64,000 nt of DNA, taken from assembly GCA_009869945.1 (NCBI GenBank), contig WIXG01000140.1:117768-181767 (forward strand). Direction: 5' to 3'. Below the pieces are notes generated by a model. The model made no database searches, had not been told where the DNA came from, and saw only the letters and a program-made list of their open reading frames with translations. This DNA is from Mesaphorura yosii (Eukaryota; Arthropoda; Collembola; Poduromorpha; Tullbergiidae). A program made the position numbers and the translations under genes. Positions 26,001 through 37,500 of this stretch are shown in pieces (positions within the stretch are counted from its first letter, which is position 1; each line of letters opens with the position of its first letter).

Positions 26001-29000
26001 TCTCCTGCCCTGCCTTCCGTTGTCTTCTGCCTCTCTTTTCTTCTTTTATTAATAGAAAATTATGCAGATGGGTCCTCCACTGCGAACTGTACTGCCGAAT
26101 CCACGTCGTGTCGTTAGTCGTAGTCACTTGGGTGGGATGGGCTCGTGATCCGTCACAAGCTATTAATGTAATTCCTCCTTTGTTCTCAAAATTATGCACG
26201 AGACTGAAATTTGATGATTATGAGCGAAATAGAACGACGACGCTGCACCGGGTGACTGACGAACGAGCGTCGCTGACGTTAATTCATCGTCTCCCCAAGT
26301 AATTCGCACGAGAGTGTGTGCGCACATTAAAGAAATTTGTTCCTGCTTCATAATTTAATTGAATACGTAAACGGGGTTTAATTTAATAGGGTCCAGAATC
26401 AGAAGGAAATTGTGAATGGAAACTGGTGCACTGCACTGGTAGAAAGAAGACAGCCGCCCAATAACTCACGACATAATCGGGGTACACTTAATTATGCCTT
26501 TAATAGCGTCAAATCAAGTCGAGTCGCATTGTCGTTGTCGTTGGAAGTGGAATTTAATTTACAAGGATAACAGAATGATGACATTTAACAGCCCACAGCG
26601 GCCATGTGTGCGGATGACAGTTAGCTGAGTCTCCGTGTAAAGTAGTAGTAAAGTACTGAGATAAAACTCTTGAACATCTCGTCAACGACTGAAGACTTCA
26701 GATGAAGTCTTTAGCGTTCAGCCGGATTCCTGAATGCTGAGTTGCGATAACGCTAATCTTCATCGCCCGACCGACCGACCGACGTACTCTTACGTACGTC
26801 AAATAAAGCCATGATCATACAAAATATGAGAAAATTGTTATTGGCTTGGCTGTAGGGTACAAGCGAGTTAAGAGTCATGAAGCTTATTGAAGTTTATTGG
26901 CGTGGCTTATGCGTATGTGTATGAATAGGAAGGAGTTCGACAAACTTTGTCCTGACGTTGACGCTTCAGCTTCAGCATTAAAATATTTTTCCTTCTTTGG
27001 TTTGGATATACATGTGGACTGTGGACGCTGTCTATGTCGATGTCTATTCATATTTAGTTTGTATAAATCTAGTACAGTACCAGTACGTAAAGCAACCTCA
27101 ATTCACTTGTGCTCGATTCTCCTCGGCCCATCACTGAATATTTTTAGATCTTTCTTGACTTGAATTGACTGCCTCTGACACTTACTTCAGTTACTTCTCT
27201 GTACTTTAGTCACAAAAGTGCATGAGTTCACTGCAGTGCTTTTTATGGACCACCTCGAGTCATTGTCACTCGCTCTTTTGTCTTCCTGCTCTACACTCCA
27301 AATTCCAAATTCCCACCCTATCATTACGTAAGGCAAGGCAGTGCAGTTTCGTTCTCAAGACTCGTCTCGCTTCATGAAATTCTGAGCAGAAAAGTGTAAA
27401 AGGTTCAACTCATCGCCCGTGTCATTCATCTCACACGAAGACGACAAGCCAAGCCTCGCTACGCTTGTTCTCTCTTAATTCTTCTGCACTGCGTGAAAGT
27501 GTGAAAAAACTTCACGAGGGATTATGATAGTTTGGGAAGTGCAGAGGTTCGTGCCACACTCAAATCTTTACTGTTATCACTACCTAGTGTGTAATTAGTC
27601 ATGAGAACTGCGTCTTGGTGGCCAAATTCTGCATTCTGCAAAAATACTCGAGCCCTGTTTTCCCATTAAAGTCGCAATTGCCATAATCGATTTATGAGCC
27701 CAGCCAAAAGAAAAGTCGAAAAGTCATGAAACTCGGCAAGCCAAGCAGAGCTAATTGGCAATTGGCAAATGAAAGTTGAGTGTCGTGCCTGAATTGTCGG
27801 CGGCATTTCAAAGGTAAAGCAAGGCGAGAGATTTTACGATCGGGCGAGATGAAAATAATTGCCAATCATGCATTGACCGACCATAAAATTCGAATAAGAT
27901 TTTAAAAATCACGACGGCATAAAATCCCAGTCGTTAAAATCAGCATTTGTAGCTTGCTTTGCGGAAAATTGGACGGTCAATTGTGTTTACTCTACTTTGC
28001 ATTTGCACGATGCGACATGCAATCCGTGCAATTTCGGGTCGACGATGAGCCGAGCCGATTGCCGAGTTTTAGTTTTGGGTTACAGCATTCTCACAAATTC
28101 ACATCAAATATGAACCTGTAATTTGAATGAAGGCAAAGGTGGTCAGAAACATGCACATCTTTGAACTTGAAACCAGTTTTTATTTTCGCATTCGCATTAT
28201 TGTGATTGGCAGAGTAATTGCGCTGCGCCGTGAGTTTTGGCAACGGCGAGTAAATATCTCTTTTTCACTCAAACTCAGGCGAGGCCTGTCCTTTTACGAT
28301 GCAAAGCAGTCAAATAGCATCATGTCTTATTAAGGTCAACGCAATAAATCAGTCAGCATTCGCATTCACGTTCGCATCTTGGCTGGCTCACTTTTCGAGT
28401 GCAATTACATTTGCCCTCTGGTCGTGGTCGTGGATCTGGCGTTTAAAGTGCGTGAAAGCAAATACGTATACAAAAATGGGCAGACAGCAGACGCAACGCA
28501 GCAAAAAAGTAAGAAACCGCCCGTGCCCGTGCCCTATTTTAACCTGGTTTCAGTTCTGCACTGCACTGCACTCAAATAATCAAATACTGCATGGTAATTA
28601 GTGTTTACAAGAAGATGACAAATGGGTCAATAAATAAGACCCACTTTGTTACGCGAAGACGTTGACTCAGCTTCTGGTTACTTATTTATAGGCAGGCGCA
28701 GCAGCACTTGATGACTCGCACATAGTCGATTTATTGTTTACAATTACAGTTAAGAATGAACAAGAGCATAGCACAGCGACAGCAAAGCACATGAAGTATT
28801 TACGGCCATGCTCGTATTCTTTGCATGCATTACATTGCAAATTACATGTTGTATATCAAAGGCAAATCGCAAATGGAGCTCAATGTCGTTTCAATTGAGA
28901 CCTGCGCGCCTGCCTCTTTGTGAGTCACTTCTTTCATCTCCTTCCATTCGCTTCGAGTGCCAAAAGTGACACGGCAGGCACAGACACAAGAACTCTTTTG

Positions 29001-32000
29001 ATTGTGCGTGAGTATGAGTGACTGAATTGACTTGACGATTCGCATGTGAAGATGCTCCAAATGGCTGTTTATGTGCAAATGAATCCACTTCCTCGTCTTT
29101 ATTACACTGCACGTTTTGCACTCCTGAATTTTTGCTGAGTACGCTCTTATTTCGTTTCGAACAGACTGCCAAAACCAATAATGAATCAACACCAAGCCAC
29201 TCAATGCAAAATTCTTGAGACTTGTAGCGAAGCAAAGACGGGGCTAGGGCGCCTTGCTTTTGTAATTTTAGCCTTGATTCTCACCGCATTCCTTCTCTTT
29301 TGTTTGCTCGTCAGTGCCTGAGAAATGAGATTCGGATATTGGCTCAGTACAAAGACCGACACTGATGGAATTATTATTTCTTATTCGCGAAAACTTGTCA
29401 GTCAGTTTTACTTTGATTCTCGTGATTCATGTTTGATTAAAAACATCGCCGTTATTCTGTGATGAGATAATCTCACTTGCGCTCGTGCCCGTGCTACAGA
29501 CGCAGGGTGGAAACAGGAACTGAGAGCAGAGTTTAGTGAATGAACTGTGATTGTCTCTGCAGAGGATTCGGAAATTGCTGTGTCACTCGTGCCGTTGCAG
29601 GGCCATCTCAATTTGTACCTCAGCCATTCAGTCTTGGTTTTGTTCACAACTGCTTAAATGCATTTTAGGGCTCTTGTGTTGAGTTGACAAGTGACATATT
29701 AAATTAAGCAAGTGCGATGCTGTGCGGCGTGGCTGATGTTATCGTGATGTGATTAAGTGCAGAGGGTAAGTATTTCACGCCGGCGCAACGGAAGTAAGCA
29801 AGACAAATGATTAATTAAATACAACTCGCATGAACCGAGCCCGGCCTTGGCTCGCGCTCGAGTTTGTACCCAATAAACCAAAGCAGAAAGCCATGCAGGC
29901 CCGAGTGAATTGAAATCCACCTGCATAGACTGCGATTTGTGATCTGCAATTTATTGCGGTACAAACGCGTTGCATTACATTCTATTCTCGGTTGGCAACA
30001 ATACGGCTCAATTTCGGTCTCAAGGTCGGATGACTTCCTAAATAATGAATAATGGAATGGCGAATGGGTTTTAGCATTTTGTTTTACATTACAAATGCGT
30101 GTGGTAATGAAAAAGGAGTCCAACTCTAAAGTCAGGAAGTCCGTGCCTTTTGTTATGGCGGTCACAGAAACAATTACAACAGCGCAAATGGCAAATGGGT
30201 CGTGACTGTGAACTGTAAATCAGTGTTATATGCGGTCTGCCATGCCGTGTAATGTAACTTGTTAACCAACCAATTATTTGGCTCATTCGTGCTTCGCAGC
30301 AATAAATTCGTGTTTACACTTACAATCCAGCTGGGTATCAAGTGTTGATGTTCGCAAGGTAATGTGCAAGCACGCGGCGAACGAGCGAGTTGCGGAGTTT
30401 CCCACAAGCACAAGCCAGAAATTGACAAAATGTGCTCGAGCATCAGCTGCATATTTTCAAGCGTCGTGTCGGCGTCTTCCAACCACTTCAGAACGCAAAT
30501 AGCAACAAGAGGAAAAGCAGCGCGATACGCGAGTGGAGTGCGAATTGCGAATGTATTGCCGTTTCCTTTGGTGTCAAAATTTCGTGTAGCTGTAGCGTGT
30601 AGCCTCATATTTGCAGAGCACTCCGAAATCTTCTCCGGTCGTATCGATCTCTCTTAATGATTCTTCCTTGTAGCAGCGACTGATTCGATAGACGAGCTGA
30701 ATTGATGTACGTGGTTGTTGCTGTTGCTGTTATGTATATTCGCGTTCTTTGTGCCCACATTGTGTGCATTGTCCTCTTTTGATTATCCAGCAGCGAATTG
30801 AGCGAATTCCTGAGAAAACACTCGACATCTGCTCGAGCTCGAGCTCCGTTTCTCCATCGTTTTTGGTATTCCGATCATCGATTAAATAAATTGGATATTG
30901 ATGCAGAGAAAAGAAGTCTCCTGCTGGTGGTCGACCGCTCCTTCCACGCGCGCGCCTGCGGCCGCGGCAAAGAGAAAGTCCTTGGATGGTGGAAACCTTG
31001 TGTCCATGTGCGAGTGCGAATTTCTGGACTTCGACGGCACGAACTTTCCTCTCTTGGCTCCTTCCTTTGTTGTCCGGGTTTAATTCATTAAATCTACATT
31101 CATCCGTGGTTGCTTTCGAGTCTCGCCAATTTTATTGATTATCCCGAGGTCTTTTGCATGAGTAATGCGATTGTTGTTTTTTGCGATTGTGATATTTTGC
31201 GTTGTCGGGATTCGGCATCCAGGAATCTTCGCTGCGTTTAATTGGCACCGCGCCTTGTACAAAGCATTTATAATTTCGAAAGAAGGATAAGCATTCGAAG
31301 TCTAATTACAAGAACTACACGCTGGGTGGTCGGTGATTATCTTTCGGGCGAAGAACTCGAGTGGAAAACACCGCAAGAGTTACTTTGGCGTTTGGCTGAG
31401 TTTTCCCCGTGCGTCGCACCGAGTGTGTTGAACTCTCGGGTCATTTGTTAATAATAACACAACAACAAAACGGCGGACTGCTGGACAGTCCTTTGTGTGT
31501 TCTCATTGCGTGATTATGATTGCAATTCCAGCGAAGTGAAGTGAAGCCAGGCGTTCAAGCAGCAATTCACCGAGTGAAAGCGATTCAGCTGTTGTGCTTT
31601 CTTTTCTGTGGGCTCGTCCGACTCTGAATTCCTTTGCCTCTTCAGTGCATGCACGCGTACAAAAAGTACAACAGAGCTGCTGTTTGCTATTATTGCCATT
31701 GCTGCTTTTAAGTAAAAATGAAATGGAGTGCAATCATCCTTACTCTTCTTATTATCGATTCATAGTTCATTCGCACGAGACTCGTTTTTGCACTCTTCCG
31801 CGTCGCGCGTCCACATTAAATGAAATGATACACATTTAGTCGATTTAGTAATCAATACGTTTGCTCATTGTGACGAGACAAGACGTGTCCTTTCGATCAT
31901 AAATGTTTGATTCGATAAGATTGTCGATTGTGGCGTGGCAGTTGTCGAGTCAGTCGAGTCATTTCCACTGCAAGCAAGCAAGCACTTCCGGGTAAACACT

Positions 32001-34571
32001 CAAAAGTGAGACTGCATACGACACAGCACGGCTCGAGCGGGCAATGACTCAATCGCCGTCGCCCAGTCCATAAACAGTCGGCCAGTGTGCTGTGCGGCCC
32101 TCCACGCGTTCGTTCGCGTCCCGCATGAAATCAGTTTTACGACTCTTGAATTGTGCTTTGTGCGCGTGGTGACTTTTGCCTTTTTAAGTGAGTTTGGCAC
32201 GCGAACGCGAGACGTCATTTGGCAAGGCAAGAATGGACGAAGAAGACGAAAAGTGTGAAAAGTGCGACGGAGATGTTTACTACTTTGTTTTTTATGCATA
32301 CCATACGCACTGCAACTATTCAACGAACTAATCAGTTGTGTGTATTGTTGTTTTCAGGACGAAGGAGGAGGGTTCGATGGGGGCGAGAGTGGGTCTCATG
32401 TTTTCCATGTTCTTGACGAGCATTTTCCTCGTCGCCTCCCTGGCACTCATCATCTTCTGGGTCGTCATGTACGGAGGAAGATTCACCTGGGCTGACTCGG
32501 ACCATCCGAAGCTCCGCCAGTTTCCGGTCAAGTTTGACTTCCACCCGACGCTCATGATTGGAGGCTTCATCTTCTTCTCCGGATTCTGTAAGACACGAAC
32601 AGAACGTGACACACGACAGCTGAATGCCCAATTCTGTTGACTGTTGACTCACTGTTTGATATTTGATTGTCATTTGCAGCGATGATGTTTTACCGAATGA
32701 TGACCTGCTGCCGGAAGCTGATTGTGAAGCTCCTCCACACAATTTTCCACTCTCTCGCCATCGCCTGCATTGCGATCGGATTCTTGACGATTTGGGACTG
32801 CCATGAGATCGCAAAGATCCCACATTTCTACTCGCTCCATGCCTGGCTTGGATTGACAACAATGGGACTCTTCGCCATTCAGGTTAAATCAAAGAATGTC
32901 CAGTCATAACGTCATAATTGCCTGCTCCGAAGTGTGATATGTGACTGACGTATTTGTGTTTGCGCAGTTTGTGGTTGGATTCTTCAGCTTCTTGATTCTG
33001 CTCTGCTGCGAGGGCGGCACTGCCGCCTGCCGCGCTTCGTTGGTCCCGACGCACTCGACCTTTGGCATCATCACCTTCGTCATGGCGTGCGCCACCGCTG
33101 TGGTGGGCCTCACAGAGACGGCGTTCTTCTCAATGAAGTAAGTCACAACAATAAATGCAACAATGCGATTGATTCTGAATACTAATCAATACTGTCAGCC
33201 GTTAGCAGGGCAGGAAACCAGTAGCCAGTTTTCAAACTACTATTCGAAGCGCTCGCGCCCTTGTTTCTTGTTTTATTTGGTTGCTGATGCTGTCTGGTTA
33301 TTATTTTGTAGTTCTAGCGAAAACAGTTACAGAGGCTACGAGAACTGGCTGCCCAACAAAACGGAAGAGGCGATTTATCTGAACGTTATCGGAGTATCCA
33401 TCGCGGCCGCCGCCATTTCGATTCTTTTCGCACTGAACGCACGCCACAGCACGCGAGCACCCATGCGAATGACCTACCACACTGACCTCTGAACTCTCCA
33501 GTCACAGGTCACAGCAGAGGACTATGCATGCCACACTACTGCATGCAACTCGCTAATTGCTAATTGCTCCTGTAATATTTATAATGTGGGAGAAAGAATG
33601 CCACTCCAGAGCAGACGAAAATAGACACGATTTACTAAATCCATTTCACATTTTCCATTCTCTGGTTTTGATTTCCCACGCCGCTGGTTTCTCCTTTGTA
33701 CGTATTTCGTACGTATTTGTATTGATGTTATTTACGTATTTACGTATTGATCGTATCATTAGCGAATAGCGACTGGCATTCTTTCTCCATGCATTCTTTG
33801 CATGTTGAACTCGAGTAGTGTAGACGTAGACAAACTATTTTTGTATGTACGCAAAGTGTATCAGTTACGCCGGCCTCCTGATTGCGATTGCTGATTTATG
33901 TTTGCTGTCTTTTGTGTTGTTAGCCTTTTACGTATGTTTACGGCCATGATGCCATAAATAGGCGCAGTACATCAATAAATTGTACTACTATTTTACAATG
34001 TAATTTCTAACAGTAATTTGCCTCCCACATTTGACTCCTGGACACTGTCGATGCTTTTATGATAATGACTGTCTATTTTTGCACGCTTTGCCCTTTGCAC
34101 GACGCATGCCACTCCGACGCATGACCGACCGCCACGAATTGACCCTCTGATTGCCTGCCCTGAAGACACGCTTCATTTTGCGCCAAATTTTATGAGCGCC
34201 ACACGGAACTGGACAGTTCTCCGCACTTTCCACTTGCAAAGCGCATACAAATTGACCGTTAATTAATCAGTTTAGGATGACTTTCCTGAATTTGTCAATG
34301 CCAATGCTGAATTTGAATGGGCGCTGGAGGAGCTGTTTTGTGTTTTGTGTGTGGAGTGCCAACTTAACCCGTGTGTTTCTGGTTTGTTTTGCGCAGAGAG
34401 ACCGACACGCCGCAGGTCACCAGCGACTACCGCTTGGACCAGGCGGAGGCTGTTATCATAAACACGCTGGGGGTTGTCATAATCGCCGCCCTGATAATTA
34501 TGGTGTGGCTCCTCCGCACGAACCTTGGCAGCAAACGCGGGAGCAGCGCCGTGCTCTCAGAACGACTCTAA
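11078..34571 (+). CDS. Cytochrome b561-family ascorbate-dependent transmembrane reductase
   Basis: The family moves electrons from cytosolic ascorbate across a membrane through two hemes, to reduce monodehydroascorbate or ferric iron. Exons: 11078-11202, 32358-32587, 32680-32882, 32968-33137, then 33312-33492 (302 aa) or 34397-34571 (300 aa). Phases match at every junction. Six helices are visible. His104 (DFHPTLM), His138 (KLLHTIFH), His172 (YSLHAWLG) and His215 (VPTHSTFG) match the four heme ligands; the first three are spaced 34 residues apart, as in known members. The start is the ATG at 11078, directly after an in-frame TAA; a second ATG lies at 11084. The N-terminal 42 residues are hydrophilic and come from a first exon 21 kb upstream of the rest. 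Which paralogue (CYB561, CYB561A3 or CYBRD1-like) and which membrane it sits in cannot be decided here. Confidence 0.93.
11552..11607 (+). repeat. 28-bp tandem duplication, two copies
   Basis: The unit beginning GGGTAGATCTGTTTTATATG occurs at 11552-11579 and again immediately at 11580-11607, with only a few mismatches near its end. It lies 350 bases into the large b561 intron and looks like a recent local duplication. Confidence 0.8.
17308..17375 (+). CDS. Alternative first coding exon of the cytochrome b561 gene
   Basis: The ATG at 17308 opens MSEETELAGDCHNENEDG and ends LPE plus two bases at a donor GAAAA|GTAAGC. The exon leaves two bases, exactly the phase needed by the common exon at 32358, and gives a 283-residue protein with a different acidic cytosolic N-terminus. 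The frame is also open upstream to 17116 (including STKQVRFKEHLVSG) but has no ATG there, so that part may be 5' UTR or a longer coding exon with an unseen start. Supported by phase, donor strength and acidic composition; no transcript evidence. Confidence 0.55.
33312..33492 (+). CDS. Cytochrome b561 last exon, form A (sixth helix A)
   Basis: This exon enters with two carried bases after TETAFFSM and ends at TGA 33490-33492. It encodes YENWLPNKTEEAIYLNVIG, then the sixth helix and the tail RMTYHTDL. A separate polyadenylation signal follows at 33974. Confidence 0.85.
33974..33979 (+). terminator. Polyadenylation signal for b561 form A
   Basis: AATAAA lies about 480 bases after the form-A stop and before the form-B exon, which would allow form A to end without transcribing exon B. 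Confidence 0.55.
34397..34571 (+). CDS. Cytochrome b561 last exon, form B (sixth helix B)
   Basis: The acceptor TTTTGCGCAG ends at 34396 and the exon takes the same two-base phase as form A. It encodes SDYRLDQAEAVIINTLGVVI, the rest of a sixth helix and the tail SAVLSERL, with TAA at 34569-34571. It aligns with form A around E-A-x-x-x-x-N-x-x-G-V, indicating an exon duplication. Being alternative last exons, the two cannot both be translated in one protein. Confidence 0.8.
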
Positions 34572-37500
34572 ACAAACAGCCCGACCACAAACTCATCCAC
34601 TCCGACCGAATTCCTTTATCAGTTTAGTCGAGTCCAGTTACTGGACTCGATTTCTTAAAGGAAATGTACTCAGACAATTGAATTTTAAAAATTTAAATTA
34701 CTCGACTCAATTCGACATTTGACTTGATTCCCTGAACGGACTTTCAGCTGCTGTTTTGTTTTTCACTTGACGACGACATTTTCTTGTTTCTCTGTCTTTC
34801 CACTCATCAACTCAACTTTTACTCGACCACCCAACGGCTTTGACTGACTGAATGGGCGACTCGTCTGAGTCTTCTGCACGTGTGTGTGTACATGAATTAA
34901 GTAATTAACATGCAAATTAGCAAATAGCAAGTTGCAATTACTTCAATGAATGCTGTGTGTCAAATATCACAATTGCAAGTGGGTTTCAATGTCGGGTGTT
35001 CAAGCAGTGTGTAAAATATCAGCTAAGCTAAACGCTAAATGCTAAATGTGGAATGCCAGAAATGAGAAAAGTTCAGCTTTGTTAGAATTAAAAATGCAAA
35101 GTCGCCTGCAAATTGCAAATGCGGGGTTTTGGAATTCACGGCTGGAAAGCGGCGGCATCGAGAAGAAAGAAGCAATGCAGAAGTGAATGGTGAATTAGTT
35201 TCGACCTCAGCTTAATTTTATCACACAAAATGCAAATTTTAAAGTGCTTACGCTATTTGTTAATATTTAAGAAAGTTCCGTTTTAATATTGAATTCTTAC
35301 GTCAAGCTTATTTTCGTGTCTGTTGTGAGTTCCATTTTGTATGCGGCACAAACACGTTGCAAGTTTTAAATAGCGTTCTCGTTCTCATACTATCTCTGCA
35401 AAATGCAAAAACAAATACAGAGAATTCAGACAGACGTTTAATAGAGCCATCAATTTTTACATTGTTAATCTAAAGGCTAAGCTAGCTAAAAGCATAAGCA
35501 GTGCAAAGCAAACTTAAAATTACAAATTACGGTTGTCTAAAGTAAGTAGTTGGCTAATTAGAAATAGAAATGCTAAAGTCCAGTCTAAACCTAAGCGTAA
35601 TGTACACTTTAATTTTATTAATTTAGTATACAGCAAGTTTGAGTTAATAAATTCTTGTACAGAAAACTCCCGTCGTGCTTTTGCTTGCCGCGTCGGACGG
35701 ACGGGCGTTTCTCAAGTTCAACGGTCAAAAACGTCAATGTATTTCTGAGTGGACGCGCGCAGCGCTGCCGGAAATTGGAACGGAAAACGAAACCTGCCCG
35801 CTTGCAGGTAAAAGAATTGCCAACGGTTGACGGAAGCAATTAACCCTCGTTTCATTATCATCAGCCACTGCACTTTTCAGCTGCTCGTGCATTTCATTCG
35901 TTGTGTTGCACTCCGCATTGTTCATTTCAATGTTTCAAAGGAAAGTTGCAGCTCGCGTTTTCGGAAAGAACACATGTCGAGAAGGAGCGCTGTCCATCAA
36001 ACTGCTTCGTACAAGACAAGAATTATTTACTGAACCGTGTCGGATATCCGAGCGAACGAGTAGTAACTCATACGAGTCTTAACCGTCGCGTCGCCATCAA
36101 AACGACGAATCATAGGCACGCAAAAGGCAAAACACTGGCTGGCTTTAATTCGCATTCGGCTCTTTTGTATTCTTGTCCGACACTTTTCTTTGTCGCTTTG
36201 CACTTGTGCAACGCGCCATGAAAGGAATGAGAAATTGATTATGTCATTTTGTCATGTTTCTTTGCATTTAGTCATTAGCCATGATTGTCACATTGTTTTC
36301 TACTCTGGTCGCCTACCGCCCGTCATTCTCATCCGTCTCCTTGATCCTCTGTATACAAGATCCGAGAGATTGAAGATCAGACGGAGCGTGAAGTGGAAAA
36401 GTATTTACACAAATTCATCCTTACACCGTGGCCCATGAACATTATATCATGGACCTGCTCCTTCTGCATTCTGCAATTGTCTGCCTGCCTTAAGGGAATA
36501 TTTACCGAAATTCGCGTGTGTCGGGCGCCGAATGCAAGGCGGGGCCAAAATTATTGACATTCTCATAATTTGAGGCTCAAACGACTCGATTTGAGTGGAA
36601 ATGCTTGTTTTGGTCGAGACATTTGGAGTCGTGGATGTAAAAGGACGAAATTCATTCAAATGGAACGCACCCTTTCGCCGATGGTTTTAAGACACCAAGT
36701 CAAACAAAGATATAAGATACATTCCGTTTCCTGAACCATCGCATCGCTTTATTCGTACGAGACTCGTCTCGATTTGTTGTCTTTTATGTGATTGCATTAA
36801 ATTATCTCTGCGATTTTGATGACGAGCGCTAATCCCCGTCGTCCGTCAGGTCGAACGAACAAGCTGAGTTCAGAAGCAGGCACAGAAGCTTGTGTTTCGG
36901 AATGAAGAGCAGAGCTGCGAGATAGGAGAAGAAGACGAGGCTGTTCAGGTTCTGTTGCTCTGTGAAGTTGGACAGGTATTAAAACCGACAACATTCCTGA
37001 AGGGATTTTCAACCGACCTTCACAGCAGCAGCATCTTCACTGCCATTGCTCGCCTGGACGGGTACATTTTCTTTCAGTTTCTGCCACGCCACGCCACGGC
37101 CAAGAGCAAATACAAACAAGAAAACATAACAGAATAGAAAGGGCATGTTGGCAATAAATGAGAAACGAAGAAGAGCAGTGAAGTCTTGTCTTCTCTTCCA
37201 ATGCGTTCGCGTAACCTCTCCACTCGGTAAAGTAAAAACAACAATGTGGCTGTGGCCAATAATGCCATACCCATACGCAGTTTAAGTACGCGTACAAAAT
37301 GTTATTACGACAAACTGCCTCTCAATTCCACTCTGCCAGATGCTCAACGCAACGTAAAACGCACGCAAAGCATGCAAGCAGGTTAAAATTCCGTGCGACT
37401 GCGACTGAAGGCATGCACTCTCACTGCCGCCTTCTTCAGCCAGAATGTTTACAACTGTCGAACCAGTCGGTTCCATGCATGACACTTACACAGTCAACTC

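Larger units (their letters stand above)
11203..32357 (+). other. 21-kb first intron of the cytochrome b561 gene
   Basis: The donor GGGTAAGT at 11203 pairs with the acceptor TTTTCAG ending at 32357. Apart from the alternative first exon at 17308-17375, no exon of another gene could be supported on either strand; all open frames are short and lack family motifs. The sequence is rich in repeated short words such as TTTGCATTTGCA, TTCGCATTCGCA and AAGCCAAGCC. Introns of this size usually hold enhancers or extra promoters, which is inference here. Confidence 0.7.

Noticed and set aside
26766-26784. CCGA tandem run as a satellite or repeat array
   Set aside because: Only about four units; ordinary simple-sequence noise.
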